A stretch of 21,191 bases of DNA from Acidimicrobiia bacterium UBA5794 (GTDB lineage Bacteria; Actinomycetota; Acidimicrobiia; Spongiisociales; UBA5794). Below the pieces are notes generated by a model, which had not been told where the DNA came from, did not search any database, and saw only the letters and a program-made list of their open reading frames with translations. The stretch covers positions 1 through 21,191 of the forward strand of contig DIDS01000028.1 of NCBI GenBank assembly GCA_002418265.1. The letters are read 5' to 3'. This document shows, piece after piece, positions 5,293 through 13,008 of this stretch; positions within the stretch are counted from its first letter, which is position 1; every line of letters starts with the position of its first letter. Both the position numbers and the translations under genes were made by a program.

Positions 5293-6075
5293 ATGCCAAG
5301 ACCAGAAAAGGTCCAGGCGGTCGCCGACATCAAAGAGCGTATTGCAGGATCACAAGCTGTGTTCCTTGCTGAGTACGCGGGTCTTTCGGTCAAGGATCAG
5401 CAAACCTTGCGGCGTGAGCTTCGAGCGAACGGTGCAGAGTTCAAGGTTGTGAAGATGACACTCGCCCGTCTTGCAGCGGCCGACCTGGACATCGACTCTC
5501 TCGACGAACTACTGCTCGGCCCGACCGGTCTTGCATTCAGCGACGGTGATCCGGTGACAGCAGCCAAGGCGCTCAAGAACTTTGCCAAGGATCACGACGT
5601 GTTCGTGATCAAGGGCGGGCTGTTGGGCGACGAGTTTGTGACTCCGGAAACGATCTCGAAGCTTGCAGACATCGAGCCCCGCGATGTGCTCCTTGCGAAG
5701 CTCGCTGGTGCAATGAAAGCACCGATGGCGAACCTTGCGGGGCTTATGGCAGCGCTTCCGCGGAACACCGCATCGGTGCTCCAACAACTGCTCGAAAAGA
5801 AGGAGCAGGAAGCACCGGTACCCGATACTGCGTCGTCTGGCGATGACGTCGCGGCATCTGCGGATGACGACGGGGCTCCTGATACGGAAGCACTGGCCAA
5901 TGATGTTGAAGAGACCGAAGAAGATGAGTCGGCTGATGCTGAGGCATCAAACGCCACTGACAAACAAGACGTGACATCCGATGATGTCACCGAGGACAGC
6001 GCAGATACAGGCAACGATCAGACCGGCGCGTCCGACGACGACGCTGCGTCATCTGACGATGACGGGGAGGAATAG
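5293..6075 (+). CDS. rplJ: 50S ribosomal protein L10 with long acidic C-terminal extension
   Basis: L10 anchors the L12 dimers to the GTPase-associated centre. Residues 1-170 match normal L10: the N-terminal rRNA-binding domain (EKVQAVADIKERI, VFLAEYAGLSV, LRRELRANGAEFKVVKMTLAR) and the alpha-8-like L12-binding helix near 150-172. Bacterial L10 is usually about 165-180 residues, whereas this one has 260. Residues 171-260 are a low-complexity tail with 35 Asp/Glu and a single Lys, probably disordered. The ATG at 5293 has GAGGAGGAC upstream. A leader with L10-type features precedes it, suggesting autogenous control, and rplL follows after 5 bases. The frame is open throughout, with no sign of a frameshift. 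Confidence 0.96.
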   Translation: MPRPEKVQAVADIKERIAGSQAVFLAEYAGLSVKDQQTLRRELRANGAEFKVVKMTLARLAAADLDIDSLDELLLGPTGLAFSDGDPVTAAKALKNFAKDHDVFVIKGGLLGDEFVTPETISKLADIEPRDVLLAKLAGAMKAPMANLAGLMAALPRNTASVLQQLLEKKEQEAPVPDTASSGDDVAASADDDGAPDTEALANDVEETEEDESADAEASNATDKQDVTSDDVTEDSADTGNDQTGASDDDAASSDDDGEE

Positions 6076-6080
6076 CCAAC

Positions 6081-6464
6081 ATGGCAAAAACCAAGACTGA
6101 CGAGTTGCTCAGCACGTTCGAGGAAATGACAGTTCTCGAGCTCTCTGAGTTTCTCAAAGCATTCGAAGAGAAGTTTGATGTGACCGCTGCTGCTCCTGTT
6201 GCAGTGGCCGCTGTCGCTGCCGGTGGCCCAGAGGCTGCCGCTGAAGACGAGCAGGATGAATTCAATGTCGTCCTGACCGGCGCTGGTGACAAGAAGATCC
6301 AGGTGATCAAGGAAGTTCGTGGTCTCACGAGCCTAGGGCTCAAGGAAGCAAAGGCACTTGTCGACGAGGCTCCATCCAACATCCTTGAAGGTGTTGACAA
6401 GGAAGCCGCTGAGAAGGCAAAGGAAGTCCTTGAGGCAGCCGGCGCAAGCGTCGAGCTGAAATAG
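6081..6464 (+). CDS. rplL: 50S ribosomal protein L7/L12
   Basis: L12 forms the stalk dimers that recruit and activate translational GTPases. The 127-residue protein has an N-terminal dimerisation domain (about 1-33), an Ala/Val/Pro-rich hinge (36-56) and the compact C-terminal domain (58-127) with FNVVLTGAGDKKIQVIKEVRG and LGLKEAKALVDEAP. The ribosome binding site GGGGAGGAA lies in the last codons of rplJ, so translation is probably coupled. A strong GNRA-capped terminator hairpin follows at 6504-6533. The C-terminal domain matches the family closely. Confidence 0.97.
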   Translation: MAKTKTDELLSTFEEMTVLELSEFLKAFEEKFDVTAAAPVAVAAVAAGGPEAAAEDEQDEFNVVLTGAGDKKIQVIKEVRGLTSLGLKEAKALVDEAPSNILEGVDKEAAEKAKEVLEAAGASVELK

Positions 6465-6468
6465 CTCG

Positions 6469-6503
6469 ACGGATTACGGATTCCGGTCTACGGATTACGG
6501 ACG
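6469..6503. repeat. heptanucleotide repeat after rplL
   Basis: Units ACGGATT, ACGGATT, CCGGTCT, ACGGATT and ACGGACG begin four bases after the rplL stop and run up to the terminator stem. Confidence 0.75.
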
Positions 6504-6533
6504 GAAGGGGAGCGGCGGAAGCCGCTCCCCTTC
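6504..6533 (+). terminator. terminator hairpin of the rplJ–rplL operon
   Basis: A perfect 13-bp stem GAAGGGGAGCGGC / GCCGCTCCCCTTC with a GGAA (GNRA) loop at 6517-6520. There is no long T-run, so termination efficiency is uncertain. Its near-twin ends the rpoBC operon (16947-16976). Being palindromic, it could also serve the converging minus-strand gene. Confidence 0.75.
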
Positions 6534-6545
6534 GTCGCGCTGGTT

Positions 6546-6580
6546 CCGATGACCGATGACCGATGACCGATGACCGAACG
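6546..6580. repeat. heptanucleotide repeat, four perfect units
   Basis: Four perfect tandem copies of CCGATGA (6546-6573) and a variant CCGAACG. This is the cleanest array in the window and sets the consensus of the family. Confidence 0.85.
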
Positions 6581-6606
6581 GAAGGGCTGTCGCCCGCATT
6601 CCGGAC

Positions 6607-6631
6607 CGTCCTCCCGGCTGCCGGGGGGACG
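6607..6631. repeat. GC-rich palindrome, fourth copy
   Basis: CGTCCTCCCGGC (6607-6618) is complementary to GCCGGGGGGACG (6620-6631) with one G·T pair. A second hairpin GCCTGC-GCA-GCAGGC follows at 6641-6655. The 6465-6760 spacer is otherwise non-coding. Confidence 0.55.
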
Positions 6632-6730
6632 CGGAGCAACGCCTGCGCAGCAGGCGCTGCGTCGCAGGGGGGCATCCCAACATATCGCGGCCCCAGAGCC
6701 CTCCTGCAGCGTGGAGCCGGGGGGCTCCGA

Positions 6731-6758
6731 CGTCTGTCGTCTGACGGCTGACGTCAGA
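6731..6758. repeat. heptanucleotide repeat, CGTCTGA type
   Basis: Units CGTCTGT, CGTCTGA, CGGCTGA and CGTCAGA lie immediately beyond the stop of the minus-strand membrane protein gene. Confidence 0.6.
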
Positions 6759-6760
6759 AA

Positions 6761-7462
6761 TCACTTCACTTGCGGGCGGGAACTCTCGGTCGCCTTCGGC
6801 AACAGAAGGTACGCACCGACCATGAAGCAGAGGGCACCGAGGAAGGTTCCCGCGTTCACCCAGACCTGGTTGATGGTCTCATCGGTGTCGAGCGTGAATG
6901 CCCCAATGGCCGAGATCATGAAGAAGATGGAGCCCAGGTAGTTGAACACCGCGATCCACCAGTCCTCGTCGTCGGTGAGTACCACCCAGAGGCGTCTGTC
7001 GGTGACGGCCAGCCAAGCGAGATGGCTTGCCGCAAGGAAGGCGATGGATCCGATGAGGTCGGGAGCCCACACGAGTCGATTGACCTGTTCAACGGACAGG
7101 TTTGTGGACATGGCATCGAACGTGTTGATGTTGAAGAACAGCATGCCGATGAACTGGATGGCCGTGGACCACCACACCAAACTCCCGTGTTCGATTGCGA
7201 CATGCCACCGCCGAACTGCTTGCCCGCTGCTTGAAGCTGCATAGTTTCGGCGAAGCTGGAGAAGCTGGCTTGCTCCCGCGGATGTGAAGAGGATCGACCC
7301 AACGAAGAACGTGATCCCGACCGCCCTGACCGGAACGCGAAGGGCGTACGAAGGAAGCGACCCGAGAGCGAAACACGACGCACCGATGATGAAGAAGGCT
7401 GAAACCCGCCAGTCGAGGGTCCGAGGGCTCCAACCAACATGGCGCTTCCAATCCATGGCCAT
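6761..7462 (-). CDS. uncharacterised six-helix membrane protein
   Basis: A 233-residue integral membrane protein with six predicted helices at about 20-41, 47-70, 93-115, 129-152, 167-190 and 198-222, and no signal peptide. The segment VFNYLGSIFFMISAIGAF recalls YrhK-type membrane domains, but this is a weak resemblance and I do not assign a function. The ATG at 7462 is supported by GAGG seven bases upstream. The gene begins 19 bases after the stop of the glutamate decarboxylase gene on the same strand, so the two are probably co-transcribed. It is not a GadC-type amino acid antiporter, being far too short and lacking that fold's 12 helices. Confidence 0.8.
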   Translation of the reverse strand: MAMDWKRHVGWSPRTLDWRVSAFFIIGASCFALGSLPSYALRVPVRAVGITFFVGSILFTSAGASQLLQLRRNYAASSSGQAVRRWHVAIEHGSLVWWSTAIQFIGMLFFNINTFDAMSTNLSVEQVNRLVWAPDLIGSIAFLAASHLAWLAVTDRRLWVVLTDDEDWWIAVFNYLGSIFFMISAIGAFTLDTDETINQVWVNAGTFLGALCFMVGAYLLLPKATESSRPQVK

Positions 7463-7481
7463 TCGAGCGCCTCAACCGGAG

Positions 7482-8852
7482 CTAGTGGGCAAACGCAGAG
7501 GCTTTGGCTTCGTGCGATGGTGGGAACTCGTCAAGGTGAGCACATGCCGCCTTGATCGATTCGATGAGTGAATCCGCAAGATCTCGGTCGAGTCCCTCAC
7601 GAACGACGACACGAAGAATTGCCGTGTCGGTTGCATTGTCAGGAAGCGTGTATGCGGGTACTTGCCAGCCGCCCTCACGGAGCTTCTCGGACACATGGAA
7701 GACGGTGTACTTCGACGAATCCTTCAACTTGAACGCCAATACCGGGATAGCCGATCCGTCGCTCAGAATCTCGAACGGACCCATGTCGCGGATCTCGCTC
7801 GACAGGTACAGCGCAACATCTCGGAGTGTTTCCATGATCGAGGTGTACCCGGCGCGCCCGAGACGCAGGAAGTTGTAGTACTGCCCGATGATCTGGTTGC
7901 CCGGCCGTGAGAAGTTGAGGGTGAACGTAGGCATGTCCCCACCGAGATAGTTCACATGGAACACGAGATCCTCGGGGAGGTCGTCCGCTGATCGCCAAAC
8001 CACAAAACCGATCCCCGGGTAGGTCAGGCCGTACTTGTGGCCAGACACATTGATCGACTTCACCTGGGGAAGTAAGAAGTCCCACTCGAGGTCCGGATGG
8101 ATGAACGGCGCGACGAACCCTCCGCTCGCGGCATCAACGTGAATCGGTATGTCGAGTCCATGTTCGGCGTTGTGATCCACGACCTTGTCGTGGATCTCCT
8201 TGATGGGTTCGAACTCGCCGGTGTAGGTCGTACCGAGGATGGGGATGACTCCAATGGTGTTCTCGTCGACTCGAGCCATCACATCGTCGGAATCGACCAC
8301 GAAACGATCCTCGGTGATCGGGACATAACGTGGTTCGACATCCCAATAGCGGCAGAACTTCTCCCAGACAACTTGTACGTTCGACCCCATCACCATGTTG
8401 GGCTTGTCAGTCGGCTTCTCCGCGGCTTCGCGCATGGCCCTCCATCGCCACTTCATGGCAAGGCCAGCGAGCATCACGGCCTCGCTCGAACCGATGGTTG
8501 AGACACCAACCGCATTGCCATCGCTCGGAGCATGGAACAGATCGGCAACGATGTTCACACACCGGCGCTCTATCTCGGCCGTCTGGGGATACTCGTCCTT
8601 GTCGATCATGTTCTTGTCGAACGTTTCAGCCATGAGCTTTTCGGCCTCGGGTTCCATCCATGTCGTGACAAAGGTTGCGAGGTTGAGGCGCGAGCTTCCG
8701 TCGAGCATCAGTTGATCGTGAATATGGCGGTAGATCGACTGTGCGTCGGACGCATTGTCGGGCAGGCGGTGCTTCGGCATCTGTGACAAACCGAGACGGC
8801 CGGCATAGGCCGGTGTTAGATAGTCGGAGTCAGGGACGTGCTTGTGAACCAT
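7482..8852 (-). CDS. gadB: glutamate decarboxylase (PLP-dependent)
   Basis: This enzyme converts L-glutamate to GABA and CO2, consuming a cytoplasmic proton. The 456-residue protein aligns by eye along the whole length of E. coli GadA/GadB (466 residues). Shared blocks include LDGSSRLNLATF, IDKDEYPQTAEIE, GSSEAVMLAGLAMKWRWR, KPTDKPN and NFSRPGNQIIGQYYNFLRLGR. PLP is held by Lys273 in SINVSGHKYG, with Asp240 in HVDAASGG. It ends in SAFAH; in E. coli GadB a His near the C-terminus (SFKHT) takes part in pH-dependent autoinhibition. AGAGGAAG lies about 9 bases upstream of the ATG. The neighbour is a six-helix membrane protein, and no GABA antiporter is seen. Confidence 0.96.
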   Translation of the reverse strand: MVHKHVPDSDYLTPAYAGRLGLSQMPKHRLPDNASDAQSIYRHIHDQLMLDGSSRLNLATFVTTWMEPEAEKLMAETFDKNMIDKDEYPQTAEIERRCVNIVADLFHAPSDGNAVGVSTIGSSEAVMLAGLAMKWRWRAMREAAEKPTDKPNMVMGSNVQVVWEKFCRYWDVEPRYVPITEDRFVVDSDDVMARVDENTIGVIPILGTTYTGEFEPIKEIHDKVVDHNAEHGLDIPIHVDAASGGFVAPFIHPDLEWDFLLPQVKSINVSGHKYGLTYPGIGFVVWRSADDLPEDLVFHVNYLGGDMPTFTLNFSRPGNQIIGQYYNFLRLGRAGYTSIMETLRDVALYLSSEIRDMGPFEILSDGSAIPVLAFKLKDSSKYTVFHVSEKLREGGWQVPAYTLPDNATDTAILRVVVREGLDRDLADSLIESIKAACAHLDEFPPSHEAKASAFAH

Positions 8853-8958
8853 GCGGGATGCTTCCTCTCGAGACGCAGGGGCTCCGTTTCGGAACCACCC
8901 CCGACTCTAGGGGCAGCTTTGGCTACGAATCCGAAGAATGTGCCCATCACTCTGGTGG

Positions 8959-9282
8959 CTAGCTGTATGCCATTGATCGGCCGACGAGTCCCACCACGAT
9001 GCCAGCCGCGACCGCCACACCGATCGCGAGCCAAAGGCGTTTGACGCCTGGGTCGAGCAAGAACGTTGTGGGGCCGACCATGAGCGCAGCACCCATGGCA
9101 GCAATCCGGAAGACGTCGTCGTCAGGGAGCCGCGGTGGCTCGGCAGGACATCGGCCGCCGAATGCCCCACAATCTCCGAGAAGGACCGCGATTGCGACGG
9201 TGAGGAATCCGAAGACAATGCTCAGCACCATCAGCAGCCCTCTGGTAGCCCTCCAGATCCACTCCCGTGTCGCTCGCTCCAT
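8959..9282 (-). CDS. small three-helix membrane protein, unknown function
   Basis: A 107-residue hydrophobic protein with predicted helices at about 15-37, 57-76 and 83-101. A short polar loop contains two cysteines (Cys38 and Cys45) and PAEPPRLPDDD. I recognise no family. No Shine-Dalgarno sequence precedes the ATG. Instead a TANNNT element (TACTGT, 9289-9294 read on the minus strand) lies exactly six bases upstream, as in leaderless transcripts. It lies 106 bases upstream of glutamate decarboxylase on the same strand and is divergent from rpoB. Reality as a gene is likely but not proven. Confidence 0.6.
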   Translation of the reverse strand: MERATREWIWRATRGLLMVLSIVFGFLTVAIAVLLGDCGAFGGRCPAEPPRLPDDDVFRIAAMGAALMVGPTTFLLDPGVKRLWLAIGVAVAAGIVVGLVGRSMAYS

Positions 9283-9371
9283 AAAGCCACAGTACCGCGC
9301 TCTGTCATTCCGGTGTCTGACGTCGGAAACCCGAAGCGGGTCCCCCGGAGTTCAGTGGCTGAACTCTTGTC

Positions 9372-9434
9372 TTGGGTCCTCGGTCATCTGATGTTTGACT
9401 TGTGACTTGTGAACTCCGACTTCCGTTCCTTGAC
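9372..9434. repeat. degenerate heptanucleotide repeat upstream of rpoB
   Basis: Nine consecutive seven-base units: TTGGGTC, CTCGGTC, ATCTGAT, GTTTGAC, TTGTGAC, TTGTGAA, CTCCGAC, TTCCGTT and CCTTGAC. The final unit overlaps the -35 of the rpoB promoter. Confidence 0.6.
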
Positions 9435-9458
9435 CGTAACGGCCGAGTCCTGTATTCT
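9430..9458 (+). promoter_or_regulatory. predicted rpoBC promoter
   Basis: TTGACC (9430-9435), a 17-base spacer and TATTCT (9453-9458) make a near-consensus housekeeping promoter. Transcription would start near 9465, giving a leader of about 148 nt. Confidence 0.75.
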
Positions 9459-9503
9459 GTGGTCCACAGTTGAAGACGTTTTCACGACTCTCCGAAAGAA
9501 GAG

Positions 9504-9528
9504 CCGGCATAGCTGCGTGCTATGCCGG
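9504..9528 (+). promoter_or_regulatory. hairpin in the rpoB leader
   Basis: A perfect 10-bp stem CCGGCATAGC / GCTATGCCGG with a TGCGT loop, followed by ATTTCGTGTT. It sits about 40 bases after the predicted start and about 85 before rpoB, and could attenuate transcription or stabilise the mRNA. Confidence 0.6.
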
Positions 9529-9612
9529 ATTTCGTGTTATCATCCGGGATTCGCCCATACCACCGTTCCCAGCATCGCTGCTGTCGTGCCCGATATATGA
9601 GGAGGACCCGCG

Positions 9613-12600
9613 TTGGCCCGTGCGCGTTCCACAAGGCTCTCGTTCGCAAAAATCCCTGAGGTGCAAGAGGTTCCAGACCTCCTTGGTATCCAGAGAGAGT
9701 CGTTCGAAGCCTTCTTAGAGTCCGGCCTGAAGCAGATGTTCGATGAGGTTTCCCCCATCGAAGATTTCACAGGCAACCTCGCCCTCGAACTGTCGGATCA
9801 TCGATTCGATGATCCCCCTCTTTCCATTGACGAAGCAAAGGATCGGGATTCCAATTATTCACGTCCGTTGTTCGTCACCGCCCGGTTCCTGAACAAGGAG
9901 ACCGGCGAGATCAAAGAGCAGCAGGTTTTCTTGGGCGACTTCCCCATGATGACGAAGAACGGGACATTCATCATCAACGGCACCGAGCGTGTTGTGGTGT
10001 CGCAACTTGTCCGAAGTCCTGGCGTTTACTTCGATCATTCAATCGACAAGACATCTGGCCGCGCTGTCTACGCGTCGAAGGTCATTCCCGGTCGCGGTGC
10101 ATGGCTTGAATTCGATATCGACAAGAAGGACACGATTGGCGTACGTGTTGATCGTAAGCGTCGTCAATATGTGACAACGTTCCTGCGCGCCCTGTCGATT
10201 GCGGAAACCGACGAGGAGATCATTGCTCTTCTCGGCGATTCGGACCTTGTCCGCAACACGATCGAGAAGGATCCCACGTCTACCCGCGACGAGGCACTGC
10301 TCGACCTGTATCGGAAACTCCGTCCCGGCGAGCTGACCACCGTTGAATCAGCCCGGTCACTCATCAAAACCCTGTTCCGTACACCGAAGCGATATGACCT
10401 CACGCGGGTAGGTCGCTACAAGCTCAATCAGAAACTGACCGGTGAGGTTGGGACCGAGATCCTTGAGAACTACTCCGCGTTGGAGCAAGGGCTGCTCACC
10501 GATGAGGACATGATCAACACGATCAAATACCTGATGGGACTCCATCTCGGTCACGACGGGTTCCGAGTTGATGACATCGACAACTTCCAGAACCGTCGGA
10601 TTCGTACCGTAGGTGAACTGATCCAGAACCAGATCAGGGTCGGTCTGACCCGTCTCGAGCGTGTTGTCCGGGAACGCATGACAACACAGGATCCTGAGGC
10701 GATCACACCACAGACTCTGATCAACATCCGACCAGTCGTGGCATCGATCAAGGAGTTCTTTGGGACTTCTCAGCTGAGCCAGTTCATGGATCAGCCGAAC
10801 CCGCTCGCTTCGTTGACTCACCGACGTCGTCTCTCCGCACTTGGCCCCGGTGGGCTGAGTCGTGAGCGGGCAGGCTTCGAGGTCCGCGATGTTCACCCGT
10901 CCCACTATGGGCGCATGTGTCCGATCGAAACACCCGAGGGTCCGAATATTGGTCTCATCGGGTCACTCGCTTCCTACGCACGCGTCAACCGGTTTGGATT
11001 CATTGAGACGCCCTATCGACGCGTGATCGACGGAAAGGTCACCAAGGAAGTCGACTACCTGACGGCGGCCCTTGAAGAGGGTCACGTCATTGCGCAGGCA
11101 AACGCAGCACTCGATGCCGACGGCGCCTTCTCGAACGATCGGGTACTCGTTCGCAAGACGGGTGGCGAGGTCGACAACGTCCCCGGCGATCAGGTCGACT
11201 ACATGGACGTCTCCCCGAAGCAGGTCGTTTCGGTGGCAACCGCACTCATTCCATTCCTTGAGCACGACGATGCAAACCGCGCCCTGATGGGTTCAAACAT
11301 GCAGCGTCAAGCTGTACCGCTGATCACGTCCGACGCCCCGCTCGTCGGGACCGGCATGGAGGCACGTGCTGCGACGGACTCAGGCGAAGTCATCCTTGCT
11401 CCTGTTGATGGCGAGGTTGTGGTCGTAACGGGCGATGAGATCGTGATCAAGGAAGCAGGCACCAACAAAAAGCACACGCTCTCTCTCGAGAAGTTTGAAC
11501 GGTCGAACCAGGGCACTTGCATCAACCAGAAGCCGATCGTTGCCGAAGGTGACAAGGTCAAGGTTGGCGACCCAATCGCTGACGGAGCTTCCACCGAGGG
11601 TGGTGAACTTGCTCTCGGTCGCAACTTGATGGTGGCATTCATGCCCTGGGAAGGCCACAACTTCGAAGATGCCATCGTCATCTCCGAACGCCTCGTGAAA
11701 GAGGACATCCTGTCCTCGATCCACATTGAAGAACACGAGATCGAGGCCAGGGACACCAAGCTTGGTGCCGAGGAGATAACCCGAGACATCCCGAATGTCG
11801 CCGAAGAGGTCCTGATGGATCTTGACGACAGGGGCATCATCCGTATCGGAGCTGAAGTGGGACCCGGCGACTACCTCGTCGGCAAGGTCACGCCGAAGGG
11901 CGAAACCGAACTCACCCCAGAAGAGCGCTTGCTTCGTGCGATCTTTGGTGAGAAGGCACGTGAGGTCCGAGACGTTTCCCTCAAAGTACCTCATGGCGAA
12001 TCAGGAAAGGCCATTGCTGTCAAGGAGTTCAGCCGTGAGGACGGGTATGACCTTCCTCCCGGAATGAACGAACTCGTTCGGGTGTACGTCGCCAAGCAGA
12101 GGAAGATCTCCGCAGGTGACAAGCTCGCGGGACGTCATGGCAACAAGGGTGTCATTGCAAAGATTCTCCCTGAAGAGGACATGCCGTTCTTTGAGGACGG
12201 AACTCCCGTTGACATCATCCTGTCACCTCTCGGTGTGCCATCGCGGATGAACCTTGGACAGGTGCTCGAGACCCATCTCGGCTGGGCAGCTGCCACCGGT
12301 TGGGAACCGTTCGACGACTTGGAAAGCGCGGCATCGAAGGGTGCAGAGCCTTGGACGAATGTCGCCACGCCGGTGTTCGACGGTGCCCATGAAGACGAGG
12401 TGCTCAAGGTTCTTGCCCAATCGAAGGTCAATCGTGACGGCATCCAGCTGATCAATTCCGAGGGCAAGGGTCAGCTCTACGACGGTCGCAGCGGTCTGCC
12501 ATACGACTCGCCGATCACCGTGGGTTATATGTACATCCTCAAGCTGGTTCACCTCGTTGATCACAAGATCCACGCACGTTCGACCGGTCCATACTCGATG

Positions 12601-12981
12601 ATCACCCAGCAGCCACTCGGCGGTAAGGCGCAGTTCGGTGGACAGCGATTCGGTGAGATGGAAGTGTGGGCGCTTGAGGCATACGGTGCGGCCTACGCAC
12701 TTCAGGAGCTCTTGACGATTAAGTCCGACGATGTCCGTGGACGCGTCAAGGTCTATGAGGCCATCGTCAAGGGAGAGAACATTCCTGAGCCGGGGATACC
12801 GGAGTCCTTCAAAGTGCTCGTCAAAGAGATGCAGTCGCTGTGCCTCAACGTCGAGATGCTGTCAGCGGGTGAGGAAGTCGAGCTCAAGGATCTTGAAGAG
12901 GACGTTTTCCGAACTGCCCAGTCCCTTGGGATCGATATTTCTCGACCTGAGCGACCGGACCTCGAAACCATTGAGATCTAA
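9613..12981 (+). CDS. rpoB: DNA-directed RNA polymerase subunit beta
   Basis: The 1122-residue beta subunit forms one pincer of RNA polymerase and, with beta prime, the active site. The start is a TTG at 9613, chosen because GGAGGA lies 7 bases upstream and the protein begins MARARSTRLSFAKIPEV, as in other actinobacterial RpoB. The rifampicin region is at residues 384-416 (GTSQLSQFMDQPNPLASLTH, then RRRLSALGPGG). It keeps the Asp, His and Ser positions whose changes give resistance, so it looks rifampicin-sensitive. Other family motifs are HPSHYGRMCPIETPEGPNIG, AGRHGNKGVIAKILP and GGKAQFGGQRFGEMEVWALE. It has its own promoter and hairpin leader, and rpoC follows after 27 bases. Confidence 0.98.
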   Translation: MARARSTRLSFAKIPEVQEVPDLLGIQRESFEAFLESGLKQMFDEVSPIEDFTGNLALELSDHRFDDPPLSIDEAKDRDSNYSRPLFVTARFLNKETGEIKEQQVFLGDFPMMTKNGTFIINGTERVVVSQLVRSPGVYFDHSIDKTSGRAVYASKVIPGRGAWLEFDIDKKDTIGVRVDRKRRQYVTTFLRALSIAETDEEIIALLGDSDLVRNTIEKDPTSTRDEALLDLYRKLRPGELTTVESARSLIKTLFRTPKRYDLTRVGRYKLNQKLTGEVGTEILENYSALEQGLLTDEDMINTIKYLMGLHLGHDGFRVDDIDNFQNRRIRTVGELIQNQIRVGLTRLERVVRERMTTQDPEAITPQTLINIRPVVASIKEFFGTSQLSQFMDQPNPLASLTHRRRLSALGPGGLSRERAGFEVRDVHPSHYGRMCPIETPEGPNIGLIGSLASYARVNRFGFIETPYRRVIDGKVTKEVDYLTAALEEGHVIAQANAALDADGAFSNDRVLVRKTGGEVDNVPGDQVDYMDVSPKQVVSVATALIPFLEHDDANRALMGSNMQRQAVPLITSDAPLVGTGMEARAATDSGEVILAPVDGEVVVVTGDEIVIKEAGTNKKHTLSLEKFERSNQGTCINQKPIVAEGDKVKVGDPIADGASTEGGELALGRNLMVAFMPWEGHNFEDAIVISERLVKEDILSSIHIEEHEIEARDTKLGAEEITRDIPNVAEEVLMDLDDRGIIRIGAEVGPGDYLVGKVTPKGETELTPEERLLRAIFGEKAREVRDVSLKVPHGESGKAIAVKEFSREDGYDLPPGMNELVRVYVAKQRKISAGDKLAGRHGNKGVIAKILPEEDMPFFEDGTPVDIILSPLGVPSRMNLGQVLETHLGWAAATGWEPFDDLESAASKGAEPWTNVATPVFDGAHEDEVLKVLAQSKVNRDGIQLINSEGKGQLYDGRSGLPYDSPITVGYMYILKLVHLVDHKIHARSTGPYSMITQQPLGGKAQFGGQRFGEMEVWALEAYGAAYALQELLTIKSDDVRGRVKVYEAIVKGENIPEPGIPESFKVLVKEMQSLCLNVEMLSAGEEVELKDLEEDVFRTAQSLGIDISRPERPDLETIEI

Positions 12982-13008
12982 ATCTGAGATTTGAGAGCGG
13001 GAGCTAAC

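Noticed and set aside
4995..5393. 132-residue minus-strand frame in the rplA–rplJ spacer
   Set aside because: It overlaps the structured leader and the start of rplJ, has no plausible ribosome binding site, and the region is better explained as RNA structure.
8838..9044. 68-residue plus-strand frame between the decarboxylase and the small membrane protein
   Set aside because: It overlaps both minus-strand genes and shows no coding signature. The 8853-8958 spacer itself holds only the decarboxylase ribosome binding site and nothing else I can support.
12991..13008. TTG at 12991 as the rpoC start
   Set aside because: It has no upstream ribosome binding site and would add six residues not usual for RpoC, whereas the GTG at 13009 gives the normal N-terminus.
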